Source: Verrucomicrobiaceae bacterium (lineage in GTDB: Bacteria > Verrucomicrobiota > Verrucomicrobiia > Verrucomicrobiales > Verrucomicrobiaceae). From it: 64,000 nt of DNA. How positions within the stretch are numbered: the first letter of the stretch is position 1; every line of letters starts with the position of its first letter. The stretch is taken from the NCBI GenBank assembly GCA_024232965.1, contig JACKQF010000003.1, forward strand, positions 558,001-622,000. The letters are read 5' to 3'. Positions 27,736-35,573 of this stretch are shown here, one piece after another. A program made the position numbers and the translations under genes. The notes beneath the pieces are model-generated. The model was not told where the DNA came from. It was given only the letters and a program-made list of their open reading frames with translations, and made no database searches.

Positions 27736-30700
27736 TCGAGTCGATCATCAACTTCTCGCTGAAGAATCGTCTGCTCGTGATCATGGGAGCGCTCTTGCTC
27801 CTTGTCGCAGGCCTCTTTTCCGCGATGAACCTGCCGGTGGATGCTGTGCCGGACATCACCAATACGCAGGTGCAGATCAACACAGCAGTCTTGGCCTTGG
27901 CTCCGGAGGAAACCGAAAAACTGGTAACCTATCCCCTGGAGTTGGCACTGGCAGGGATTCAGGGAGTGGAGGAATTCCGCTCGCTCACCAAGTCCGGGCT
28001 GTCGCAAGTCACGCTGGTTTTCAAAGACGGAACGGACATCTATCGTGCCCGTCAGCTCGTCAGCGAACGGCTTCTACAGGTCGAGTTGCCAGCGGGTCTG
28101 CAGCCACAGATGTCGCCAATCAGTACCGGGTTGGGGGAGATTCTCTACTACACCCTGGACTACAAAAAGGATGCGCCGCAACGGAAACAACCACGCGAAG
28201 CGCAACTCATGGATTTACGGGATGCGCATGACTACATCGTGAAGCCTTACTTGCGCACGGTGCCTGGGGTGGCGGAGATCAACAGCTCCGGCGGTTATGA
28301 ACGACAGTTGGTGATCCAGCCCAAGCCCGAGGCCCTGCGCGATGCGGGGATGACCTTTGGTGAGTTGGCAGACATCATCGGCGAAAACGTGGACAACGCC
28401 GGCGGCGGCGTGGTGGAGCGCAATGGTGATCGTGTGCTGATCCGTGCGGTCAGCAAGGTGGCAAGTGCGGAAGACATCGCGAACCTCTCCGTGAAGTTCG
28501 CGGCAGCCGCAGAACCCCTGAGGGTGAAGGACCTGGCGGAAGTCGCCATTGGCAGCAACGTGCGCACGGGTTGCGCCGTCGAGAATGGTGAAGAAGCTGT
28601 GCTTGGCACTGTCATGATGCTGGTCGGTGAGAACAGTCGCGTCATCTCCAAGCGAGTGGAAGAAAAGTTGGAAGAACTCCAGGCAAAGCTGCCTGCGGAA
28701 TTGGAACTGCGCATTCAGTATGCGCGGAGTAGCGTGGTGGATCGGACCATCGAAACCGTGGAGCACAATCTCTTCGAAGGGGCGATCCTCGTCGTCGTGG
28801 TGCTGTTAATGCTGCTGGGGAACTGGCGCGCGGCTCTGATCGTCGCCTTGGCCATTCCTCTGGCCTTCTTGTTTGCTCTGATTGGCATGACCTTCGGTGG
28901 TGTTTCCGGGAACTTGATGAGTCTGGGGGCGGTGGACTTTGGGCTGATCATTGATGGCGCCGTCGTTATGGTGGAAAACATCGTTCGAGTGCTCGCAGAA
29001 AGGCAGCATGAACTCGGGAGGAAACTCACCCCCAAGGAGCGATTGGAAGCTGTGCGCGAGGCTGGATCCCAGGTGGGTAGTCCGATGTTCTTTGGGGTGC
29101 TGATCATTACGCTCGTGTATCTGCCGATCCTCGCCCTGACGGGCATCGATGGAAAAATGTTCCATCCCATGGCAATCACCGTCATGCTAGCGTTGGGTGG
29201 TGCACTGATCTTGGCGCTGACGCTGATGCCTGCGCTGTGCAGTCTCTTGCTCCGTGGTAATATTTCAGAGAAGGACAACTTCCTCATGCGCGCGGCAAAG
29301 TGGGTGTATCGCCCAAGTCTCGCGATCGCATGGAAGCTGCGGTGGATTGTGGTGGCATCGGTGATGGGACTCCTCGCTTTGGCGGTGCTTGTTCTGTTAC
29401 GCATGCCCCAGGAATTCGTGCCGACTCTGAATGAGGGCTCGTGGACCGTCATGGTCTATCAGCCCGCGAATACCAGCCTCCAGACATCCTTGAATCGTTG
29501 CGTGAAGACGCAGCACTATTTGCTCAATAAGGTGCCAGAGGTTACCACGACCTTTGCCCGTATCGGCACGAGTGAGGTGGCCACCGATCCGATGTCGCCT
29601 GGCGAATACGATCTCTACATCTTCTACAAACCACAGGCAGAGTGGCGAAGGGAAGGTGGGGTGCCCGTGTCAAAGGATCGGCTCGCGGATATCATTCGGG
29701 AAGAATTGGCGACTGAGATTCCAGAGCAGGCCTACGACTTCGCTCAGCCGATCCAGATGCGTTTCAATGAAATGCTGGAAGGATCTCGAGCTGATCTCGC
29801 TGTGAAGATCTTTGGTGAAGATTACGATACCATGGAAAAGATCGGCGAAGAACTGAAGGCAATTCTTGAAGGAACCGAAGGAGCGAGCAGCGCGGAATTC
29901 GAAACGGAGGGGCGTGTGCCCGTCATGGAAATCCGGGTGAATCGTGCTGCCTTACTCAAGTTCAATGTCGGCGCAGCGGAAGTGAATGATGCCATCGCAA
30001 CGGCGTTGGCGGGTCACAAAGCTGGAACGTTGATTGAGCATGATCGACGTCGCGATATCGTAGTGCGGCTGCCAGAGAAACTGCGCAACGACTTCGAGGT
30101 GATGAAACGTCTGCCCGTCCGGGCGCGTGACAGCGGTCTGGTGGAACTTGGCCGATTGGCGGAATTCGTCGAAGTGCCACAGGTGGATGCCATTGGTCGC
30201 GAGGATGGTCGCCGTCGTGTTGCGATCAATGTCGATCTCAAAGGTGGCACTGATGCGGAACAATTCGTGAAGTCCGTGCGTGCCCGCATTGCTGCAGAGG
30301 TCAAGCTCCCGGACAACTATCGCGTCGATTTCGGCGGACAGTTTGAGCACCTTCAGGAGGCCCGGGCTCGTCTTGCGGTGGTGGGTCCGCTCGCCCTGGT
30401 GCTGATCTTTGTGCTAATTCACGCGACGTTCCGTAGTGTCGTGCAGACCTTGATCGTTTACACAGGCATTCCGCTGGCCGTTACGGGTGGCGTCTTTGCA
30501 CTGTGGGTTCGGGATCTGCCGTTCAGCATCAGTGCCGCTGTGGGTTTCATCGCACTTTGTGGGGTGGCCGTGCTCAATGGCGTGGTCCTGATCAGTTGCT
30601 TCAACCAACTTCGGAATGAGGGCAAATCGGCGGCGGAAGCTGTGGACGAAGGTTCACTGCAGAGACTCCGCCCGGTCTTGATGACGGCTCTGGTCGCCTC

Positions 30701-30875
30701 TCTGGGCTTCATCCCAATGGCAATCAGCAGCGGCGCTGGCGCAGAGGTCCAGCGCCCCCTGGCCACCGTGGTCATTGGTGGGATCTTGAGTTCGACCTTC
30801 CTGACGCTCTTCCTCTTGCCCGTGCTTTACCGATGGGTCGGGCGGTGGAGTAGCCAGCCGAAGGAACACCATTGA
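27732..30875 (+). CDS. czcA: CzcA/CusA-type heavy-metal efflux RND transporter
   Basis: 1047 aa inner-membrane proton-driven pump. It starts MIESIINFSLKNRLLVIMG and has the HME-type PVDAVPDITNTQVQ block near 36. The TM4 proton relay LGAVDFGLIIDGAVVMVEN (near 397) holds the D...D...E triad of the Czc/Cus group. Two large periplasmic loops and 12 TMs are as expected. No fusion protein (CzcB/CusB) is encoded between or beside the two genes, which is unusual. Metal specificity (Zn/Co/Cd versus Cu/Ag) cannot be fixed by eye; the N-terminal sequence leans to the Czc type. Confidence 0.9.
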   Translation: MIESIINFSLKNRLLVIMGALLLLVAGLFSAMNLPVDAVPDITNTQVQINTAVLALAPEETEKLVTYPLELALAGIQGVEEFRSLTKSGLSQVTLVFKDGTDIYRARQLVSERLLQVELPAGLQPQMSPISTGLGEILYYTLDYKKDAPQRKQPREAQLMDLRDAHDYIVKPYLRTVPGVAEINSSGGYERQLVIQPKPEALRDAGMTFGELADIIGENVDNAGGGVVERNGDRVLIRAVSKVASAEDIANLSVKFAAAAEPLRVKDLAEVAIGSNVRTGCAVENGEEAVLGTVMMLVGENSRVISKRVEEKLEELQAKLPAELELRIQYARSSVVDRTIETVEHNLFEGAILVVVVLLMLLGNWRAALIVALAIPLAFLFALIGMTFGGVSGNLMSLGAVDFGLIIDGAVVMVENIVRVLAERQHELGRKLTPKERLEAVREAGSQVGSPMFFGVLIITLVYLPILALTGIDGKMFHPMAITVMLALGGALILALTLMPALCSLLLRGNISEKDNFLMRAAKWVYRPSLAIAWKLRWIVVASVMGLLALAVLVLLRMPQEFVPTLNEGSWTVMVYQPANTSLQTSLNRCVKTQHYLLNKVPEVTTTFARIGTSEVATDPMSPGEYDLYIFYKPQAEWRREGGVPVSKDRLADIIREELATEIPEQAYDFAQPIQMRFNEMLEGSRADLAVKIFGEDYDTMEKIGEELKAILEGTEGASSAEFETEGRVPVMEIRVNRAALLKFNVGAAEVNDAIATALAGHKAGTLIEHDRRRDIVVRLPEKLRNDFEVMKRLPVRARDSGLVELGRLAEFVEVPQVDAIGREDGRRRVAINVDLKGGTDAEQFVKSVRARIAAEVKLPDNYRVDFGGQFEHLQEARARLAVVGPLALVLIFVLIHATFRSVVQTLIVYTGIPLAVTGGVFALWVRDLPFSISAAVGFIALCGVAVLNGVVLISCFNQLRNEGKSAAEAVDEGSLQRLRPVLMTALVASLGFIPMAISSGAGAEVQRPLATVVIGGILSSTFLTLFLLPVLYRWVGRWSSQPKEHH

Positions 30876-30926
30876 TTCTGCTGCCGTCGTCCGCGTAGTA
30901 GCGGCGGGGCCGAGTTCGCTAACATC

Positions 30927-30962
30927 AAAGGGGCAGAAAGTGATACTTTCTGTCCCTTTTTG
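30927..30962 (+). terminator. Strong intrinsic terminator after the efflux operon
   Basis: Arms at 30927-30940 and 30946-30959 pair over 14 positions with one wobble (AAAGGGGCAGAAAG / CTTTCTGTCCCTTT) around a TGATA loop, followed by TT. It lies 51 bp after the czcA stop, so no adaptor gene is transcribed after czcA in this unit. Confidence 0.88.
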
Positions 30963-31096
30963 TTGCATTGACCGTGTGGAGGCGCTGCGTGATGATCAGA
31001 TTTTGCTTTTGGTTGTCGCCGTAAGGAAAGCCAGATGCGTTTGGCTCCGTAAGGTTAGATGTCAAACGCGCACGAACCCTAACCTGACTCACCATT

Positions 31097-31483
31097 ATGT
31101 TGATCCAAATCCATTCGGACAAGACGGTTAAAGAGGCGGCCGCAGCTTTGCATCTCGCAGTCGCAGCTCATCACTTTGGTGTCATGCATGTGCATGATCT
31201 CAAAGACACCCTGTGGAAGAAGGGCGAGGCGCTCGACCACGAATGCCTCGTCTTCGAAGTCTGCCAGCCCCAGCAGGCCAGGAAAGTGCTCGAAGAAAAT
31301 ATGAGCCTCTCCACCGCACTGCCCTGCCGAATCTCCGTCTTCGAAGAAGGCGGCCGAACCGTCATTGCCACCATCAAGCCCACCGTCCTGCTAAGCATGG
31401 TGAATACCCCCCAACTGAACAGCGTCGCCCAAGAAGTGGAGGACACGATCGTCAAGATCATGACCGAAACCGCCGCTGGGTGA
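31097..31483 (+). CDS. DUF302 domain-containing protein
   Basis: 128 aa cytoplasmic protein. The DUF302 fold is recognisable by AVAAHHFGVMHVHDLKDTL (20-38), the conserved HECLVFEVCQPQQA (47-60), and the LPCRISVFEEGGRTVIATIKPT block (76-97), including the conserved ALPCRI motif. DUF302 genes often sit near heavy-metal or sulfur-oxidation genes. This one follows the efflux operon but is separated from it by a strong terminator. Function unknown. Confidence 0.8.
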   Translation: MLIQIHSDKTVKEAAAALHLAVAAHHFGVMHVHDLKDTLWKKGEALDHECLVFEVCQPQQARKVLEENMSLSTALPCRISVFEEGGRTVIATIKPTVLLSMVNTPQLNSVAQEVEDTIVKIMTETAAG

Positions 31484-31520
31484 CCGGTGGGCGGACGGGT
31501 TGTAGCTGGGGACTTTGGCC

Positions 31521-31543
31521 CCGTAGCGTGTGAATCGCTACGG
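31521..31543. terminator. Stem-loop after the DUF302 gene
   Basis: CCGTAGCG (31521-31528), 7-nt loop, CGCTACGG (31536-31543). A perfect 8-bp stem 37 bp after the DUF302 stop, without a T-run. Possible terminator. Confidence 0.4.
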
Positions 31544-31659
31544 CGGGTAGTGGACGGTTAAAAGTGACCCGTTCAGTCAGTCATCCGTGGGGCGGGTGAG
31601 TGGCCCTGGGAGCGCCGGTATTTCATCCTTCGTAGTACTTCGGAAAACGGGCTTACCGG

Positions 31660-31841
31660 CCCCAAATCCAGCGCGAAGCCAAACTTTCTAACCACTGATG
31701 TCCACTAATAGGGCACTAATGAAGACAGATTTGGCAGAGGAATGGGGGCAGGGGAATGTTTTTGATTGATGTGGCCGCCCCAAATCCAACGCGAAGCCAT
31801 CTTTGCTAACCACCAATATCCACTAATCGGGCACCAATGAA
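31660..31841 (+). repeat. Direct repeat of a 64-bp element
   Basis: Copies at 31660-31723 and 31778-31841 share about 80% of positions, beginning CCCCAAATCCA(G/A)CGCGAAGCC and ending GGCAC(T/C)AATGAA. Each contains the short TCCACTAAT and GGCAC sub-motifs. Between them lies GGCAGAGGAATGGGGGCAGG, which recurs near 35790-35815. A further diverged piece is near 32075-32095. No ORF is supported here. Confidence 0.7.
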
Positions 31842-31870
31842 GGCAAGCCCTGGGAACAACGATCTCAGAC

Positions 31871-32220
31871 CCAGAGGAGCAACCACGGAAGACTCGGAAT
31901 TCACGGAAGTACTGAACACCGCAGAAGGAATCAACCGCAGATCTCGCGGAGTGCGCCGATCTCGCAGATGCCAGAGGCAGCAGACTTGCATCCCGTCCTT
32001 CTGAATCTTCCGTGTATTCAGTGTGTTCAGTGGTTGGCCATCCTCGTCTCAGTCATTCCGCTGCCGAACCTCCCCGAACCCAAAACGCGAAGCATCGTGC
32101 ACGGCAGAAGGAATCAACCGCAGATCTCGCAGAGTGCGCAGATGCCGGAAGTATCCGATTCAGGATGCCTTTATCTGCGTTCATCTGCGCCATCTGCGGT
32201 TCAAAGGTTTGCTGGTTTGT
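31871..32220. repeat. Dispersed interspersed-repeat cluster, part inverted
   Basis: Mosaic of short motifs: AACCGCAGATCTCGC and CGCAGATG in direct orientation, and CCGTGTATTCAGTGTGTTC near 32009 and TCTGCGCCATCTGCGGTTC near 32187 in the reverse orientation. The reverse complements of the last two match the repeats at 35.6-35.9 kb, and a third cluster lies at 34.65-34.75 kb. Frames read from here are incidental. It looks like a non-autonomous dispersed repeat family that has inserted more than once. Confidence 0.65.
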
Positions 32221-32235
32221 AGCCCTAGAGGCCCC

Positions 32236-32249
32236 TTTCGGACACGCCC
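32236..32249 (-). repeat. Isolated inverted copy of the 33-bp repeat core
   Basis: TTTCGGACACGCCC is the exact reverse complement of GGGCGTGTCCGAAA, the first 14 bases of the 33-bp unit repeated from 32562. It sits 10 bp before the left 21-bp array, so the compound array is bracketed by one inverted copy. Confidence 0.7.
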
Positions 32250-32258
32250 ATGTTTTCG

Positions 32259-32527
32259 CCTTTAGAAGCGACGGGTAGAGGTCAAGACGTGACGGGTAGA
32301 GGTCTGGAAGCTTGCGAATCTTACTCGGACATTACAATCTGACCTCAGATTGCCATTTTCTGACCCCAGGACGCGACGAGCTGACCTCAGGACGTGACGT
32401 CCTGACCTCAGGAAGCGACGTCCTGACCTCAGGAAGCGACGAGCTGACCTCAGGAAGCGACGTCCTGACCTCAGGAAGCGACGTCCTGGCCTCAGGAAAC
32501 GACGTCCTGACCCCAGGACACGACCAC
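32259..32527. repeat. Left 21-bp tandem array
   Basis: Nine contiguous units of exactly 21 bp start at 32339, 32360, 32381, 32402, 32423, 32444, 32465, 32486 and 32507. Consensus begins CTGACCTCAGGAAGCGACG and ends TC or AG; CCTGACCTCAGG is a near-palindrome. Three more degenerate units at 32259, 32280 and 32301 (GTAGAGGTC/GACGGG type) precede them, out of phase by 4 bp. Units 4, 6 and 7 are identical, so copying is recent. The period is divisible by three, so frames stay open on both strands, but these frames begin with TTG or GTG rather than ATG, which argues against coding. Confidence 0.9.
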
Positions 32528-32561
32528 CGTCGTTACAAAAAGGGCTCCTTTTACCCCATCT

Positions 32562-32646
32562 GGGCGTGTCCGAAAGTTTGTGTTTCGGGGATTGGGGCGT
32601 GTCCGAAAGTTTGTGTTTCGGGGATTGGGGCGTGTCCGAAAGTTTG
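32562..32646. repeat. 33-bp tandem repeat, 2.6 copies, with an internal hairpin
   Basis: Units start at 32562, 32595 and 32628 (the last broken after 19 bp). Each reads GGGCGTGTCCGAAAGTTTG at its start; CCGAAA...TTTCGG forms a perfect 6-bp stem with a 7-nt loop in full copies. It lies between the two 21-bp arrays. Confidence 0.88.
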
Positions 32647-32657
32647 CCCGTTCTTAG

Positions 32658-32867
32658 CTTCAGAAGCCACGCCGCGCCCTCTAGACGCGACGTTGTGCCC
32701 TCTAGACGCGACGCCGTGCCCTCTAGACGCGACGCCGTGCCCTCTAGACGCGACGCCGTGCCCTCTAGACGTGACGTTGTGCCCTCTAGACGTGACGCCG
32801 CGCCCTCTAGACGTGACGTCTGTAGCTCTAGAAGCTTCGTCGAAAGCTCAAGAATCGACGTCCATCG
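32658..32867. repeat. Right 21-bp tandem array
   Basis: Ten contiguous units of exactly 21 bp at 32658, 32679, 32700, 32721, 32742, 32763, 32784, 32805, 32826 and 32847. Core consensus CTCTAGACGCGACGCCGTG with the palindrome TCTAGA; the outer units decay. Three identical units (32700, 32721, 32742) indicate recent expansion. Aligned from CCTC, this unit shares about 15 of 21 positions with the left-array unit (TC.-GA-GCGACG core), so both arrays probably derive from one ancestral unit. A 612-bp open frame crosses both arrays on the minus strand (32262-32873, heptad SRLEGTA and RRFLRSG), but it starts with TTG and has no recognised domain. Confidence 0.9.
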
Positions 32868-33035
32868 CCACAAAAATGGCTCCTTTCACCCCACTTCCGA
32901 GACTGACTCCCCGCCCACGGCCTCCCATCTTCCCACCTTTTATCCCTGACTTTTCACTCCCAGCCCCCCCCATTCTCCTTGCCATTCTTAGCTTCTGCCG
33001 CTTTGATTAGCGCAGAATCCATAAGTAAATACTGA

Positions 33036-33877
33036 ATGTTCTTCGTCCCCCAAACGGTCAAAGTCCCTCGCGCTTACCTAGCCGAGCAAGAACCCATCGC
33101 GGCGGTGTCTGGTGCGCTGGACGACAAGATTGAGTTGAATCGGCGGATGAACGCGACGCTGGAGGCGACGGCGTTGTTCCAGAGCTGGTTTGTGGATTTC
33201 GACCCCGTCCGAGCCAAACTCGACGGTCGCCCCCCGTCGGTCTCTTCCCCGAGCGCATGGAGGACTCAAAGTTGTGACATATTCCGAAAGGCTGGCGGGC
33301 TCGCACGCTTGGCGACATCGCGAAGAACGTTTCTATCACGTTTGATTTCAGGCGCACGCCCGAAGTGGTTTTCATCAACACCGGCGATGTGTTGGAAGGT
33401 AACTTCTATCACTCAAAGCGCAGCGCTCACGCTGGCTTACCGGGGCAAGCGAAAAAGTCTATTTGCCCCGACGACATCCTGTTCAGCTAAATCCGCCCGA
33501 CGAACAAACGCTACGCATACGTGGATTTCGATTCCAGTGATTACGTTGTCTCGATCAAGTTTATGATCATCCGTGGATCGAAGGAAATTCATCCGCGCCT
33601 GCCGTATCGCATCCTCACGGCGAAGGAGACACTTGACGAGTTCCACGTGCAGGAGGAATCAGGCTCGGGGACTTTCCCTCAAATCACTTTTGATACGATC
33701 AGTCACCTGCCCATCGTGCTGCCGCCACTCGAAATTCAAGAAGCCTTCCAGCGGGCGGGCCCCAAAATGGACGCAAACATCAAAATCAACAAACCGCAAC
33801 CCCTCACCCTCGGCCCCCTGCTCCCGAAGTTGCTGAGCGCGGAACTATCCACCCATGAAAACTACGTCCAAATATGA
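33036..33877 (+). pseudogene. hsdS: Decayed type I restriction specificity subunit (HsdS), 3' part
   Basis: The first frame (from 33036) holds the central conserved helix of HsdS: AEQEPIAAVSGALDDKIELN, then MNATLEATALFQSWFVDFDP. A missing base in the C6 run at 33230-33235 shifts the frame; reading on gives LFPERMEDSKL-stop-HIPKGWRARTLGDIA, the start of a second target recognition domain. Stops are TGA where GEIPKGW would continue and TAA in ILFS-stop-IRPTNKR. The last frame (33521-33877) ends with FPQITFDTISHLPIVLPPLE and LLPKLLSAEL, the normal HsdS C terminus. The N-terminal recognition domain is absent, its place taken by repeats. No hsdM or hsdR is present. Confidence 0.85.
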
Positions 33878-34030
33878 CGTGCTGGTCCAGGTTCTGGACA
33901 GTCTGCGCAAAGAAGTGCGGCGGACCGGGATCCGTTTACTGAGGTGGTGCAGGTGAGGCGCTTGCTTGAGGCACTCAGGATGCACAATGCCGAAGATGAC
34001 CTGCTGGACCCGCAATATGATGCCAGCTAG
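33855..34030 (+). pseudogene. Small frameshifted ORF behind hsdS
   Basis: Starts with MKTTSKYDVLVQVLDSLRKE at 33855, overlapping the hsdS 3' end, then must shift by one base near 33925-33935 to continue as RDPFTEVVQVRRLLEALRMH and DDLLDPQYDAS-stop at 34030. The 176-nt length is one base short of a multiple of three, as expected for a single deletion. About 58 residues, charged, function unknown. The shifted reading makes better protein than the short unshifted one, so I call it a broken gene rather than noise. Confidence 0.45.
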
Positions 34031-34601
34031 CCCCGAGCTCACTTCCGCCCGCAATCTGGCCTACCAAGGGGTGGGTCGGAATTTGCTCCAGTTTCAGCGT
34101 CTCGAACTTCTGCTCAAGTATCTTCTGGGGCGTCACCAAGGATCCTACACCATCGAAACAATGGTCGATGAAATGAAGCGATGTGAGAAGGCTCAGGAGA
34201 GAAAGACCTTGGGGTTGCTCGCCGGAGATTTGTTCGAGAAAGTAATCCTGAGACAGACCAGCGGCGATGTCGTGCCCGCCGAGGGCGCCGACCCAGGAAA
34301 GTTCTCCCATCGCTTTGGCATCACGATTACCGAGGGGCTCCACCAGGAATGGCAATCCCGGCTCAAAGACTTGGTCGATGAGCGAAATCAGTTGGTGCAT
34401 CTGTCGCTAATGTCATGGGACTTAGATACGATCGAAGGCTGCCAAGCTGTCGTAGTAGTGCTCGACGAGCAGCGCGGGCGGATCGCGGCCGAGCTCGAGC
34501 AGGTCAAACGTTTCCACGAGTTCTTTACCCAATGCATGATGCAGCTTCATGAAGAACTGATGGTTGCGGACGTTCTCAAGGAGCAAGGTGCTTCGCCATA
34601 G
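34017..34601 (+). CDS. Hypothetical helical protein in the hsdS remnant locus
   Basis: 194 aa, starting at the first of two tandem ATGs and overlapping the end of the preceding broken ORF. Predicted mostly helical and soluble: LAYQGVGRNLLQFQRLELLL near the N terminus and a charged C-terminal helix (LDEQRGRIAAELEQVKRFHE). No catalytic motif recognised. Its place behind hsdS suggests a cargo or accessory gene of the old restriction locus. It remains open and intact while its neighbours are broken, so it may still be functional. Confidence 0.6.
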   Translation: MMPASPELTSARNLAYQGVGRNLLQFQRLELLLKYLLGRHQGSYTIETMVDEMKRCEKAQERKTLGLLAGDLFEKVILRQTSGDVVPAEGADPGKFSHRFGITITEGLHQEWQSRLKDLVDERNQLVHLSLMSWDLDTIEGCQAVVVVLDEQRGRIAAELEQVKRFHEFFTQCMMQLHEELMVADVLKEQGASP

Positions 34602-34903
34602 ACCCGAAGCGAGTGGGATCCCTGGTGCAGGTAATGGCCTTGGATGTTGGCCCGTAGATGACACCGATGATCGCAGATCAAGGCAGGATGAATTTGATCG
34701 TTCCTGCATCTGCGCCTTCTGCGAGATCGATCTGGGGTTGAATCCTTCTTTGTGCGGTGCCCTGGGCTTTGATTGATTTTGCAGGAGAAGGTGTGGGGCG
34801 TGGAGAAGTGGGGTTTCACCCCATGGTGACTGAGTGAGGAGGTCCCTAGGGTGAACCTGTTGACCAAACAATCGCGTCATCACCAATAACATAAAACCCC
34901 CCC
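34602..34903. repeat. 302-bp gap with dispersed-repeat remnants
   Basis: 34655-34760 contains ATGATCGCAGATCAAGG, CATCTGCGCCTTCTGCGAGA and GGTTGAATCCTTCTTTG. These are rearranged pieces of the same repeat family as at 31.9 and 35.7 kb, partly inverted. No supported gene; the part just before 34904 should carry the DUF4142 gene's promoter. Confidence 0.55.
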
Positions 34904-35431
34904 ATGAAAATCAAAACACACACGCTATCCATCACCTCCACCCTCGCGCTTTGCGCTGCCCTTTTCCTGGCTCCCCACGCCATGGCTGAGAGCAAGGCAA
35001 CGCTCGACTCTGCCGACGTGACCTTCGTTAAACACGAGGTCGCCGCTGGCACTTCCGCCGAAAAGATGGCCGCACTCGGCGCTGAAAAATCAGAAAGCGC
35101 CGAGGTGAAGGCCTTCGCGAAAATGCTGGTGACGGATCACACCCAGGCCAACACGGAGCTGACCGCTCTGGCAGTGACCAAAGGTGTGGAGCTATCCACC
35201 GATGTGGACGCGAAACACGTCAGTAAGTTCGAGAAGCTGGAAAAAGTCAGCGGCGCTGAATTCGACAAGGAATTCCTGGCGGTGATCATCAGTGGTCACA
35301 AGAAGTGCATCAGCAACTTTGAAACGTCTGCCAAGGATGCCACGGACAGCGATGTGAAGATGTGGTCAGCCAAGATGCTGCCAATCCTCAAGGCGCACCT
35401 CGTGACGGCGACCGAACTGGCCGCGAAGTAA
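34904..35431 (+). CDS. DUF4142 domain-containing periplasmic protein
   Basis: 175 aa. Signal peptide of ~28 residues ending PHAMA. The mature part is a ferritin-like-looking four-helix DUF4142 domain: ESAEVKAFAKMLVTDHTQAN (residues 64-83), FDKEFLAVIISGHKKCISNF near 123, and a C-terminal SAKMLPILKAHLVTATEL. The conserved HT and GH..C positions lie in the helices. Members are small exported proteins of unknown role, sometimes stress-linked. Monocistronic, ending at a strong terminator. Confidence 0.87.
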   Translation: MKIKTHTLSITSTLALCAALFLAPHAMAESKATLDSADVTFVKHEVAAGTSAEKMAALGAEKSESAEVKAFAKMLVTDHTQANTELTALAVTKGVELSTDVDAKHVSKFEKLEKVSGAEFDKEFLAVIISGHKKCISNFETSAKDATDSDVKMWSAKMLPILKAHLVTATELAAK

Positions 35432-35507
35432 ACCGATTTGCGAGAGAGGGGACGGGAGATCCGGTGAAACCGTGACCCTGATTTCCCTGTGCACCCTCCA
35501 CCGCATC

Positions 35508-35559
35508 AAGCTGTGGTAGTCAAGGCGACCCCCCGCCTGGCTGCCACAGCTTTCTTTTT
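35508..35559 (+). terminator. Intrinsic terminator of the DUF4142 gene
   Basis: Outer stem AAGCTGTGG (35508-35516) with CCACAGCTT (35544-35552) and an inner AGGCG/CGCCT stem, followed by TCTTTTT. Lies 77 bp after the stop. Confidence 0.85.
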
Positions 35560-35573
35560 GTGCGGTGGCTTGG

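Noticed and set aside
31484..32258. Small ORFs (for example 31968-32222) in the repeat region
   Set aside because: They consist almost entirely of dispersed repeat motifs and have no independent support.
32339..32867. CRISPR array
   Set aside because: Units are contiguous with no unique spacers, and no cas genes are present.
32262..32873. Open 203-aa minus-strand frame with SRLEGTA heptads as a real protein
   Set aside because: It starts with TTG, lies wholly in tandem repeats whose period keeps several frames open, and has no recognised domain. Kept as repeat DNA, with coding left as an open test.
32312..33010. 232-aa plus-strand frame across the arrays
   Set aside because: Same repeat-driven openness, TTG start, no ribosome site, C terminus is low-complexity proline.
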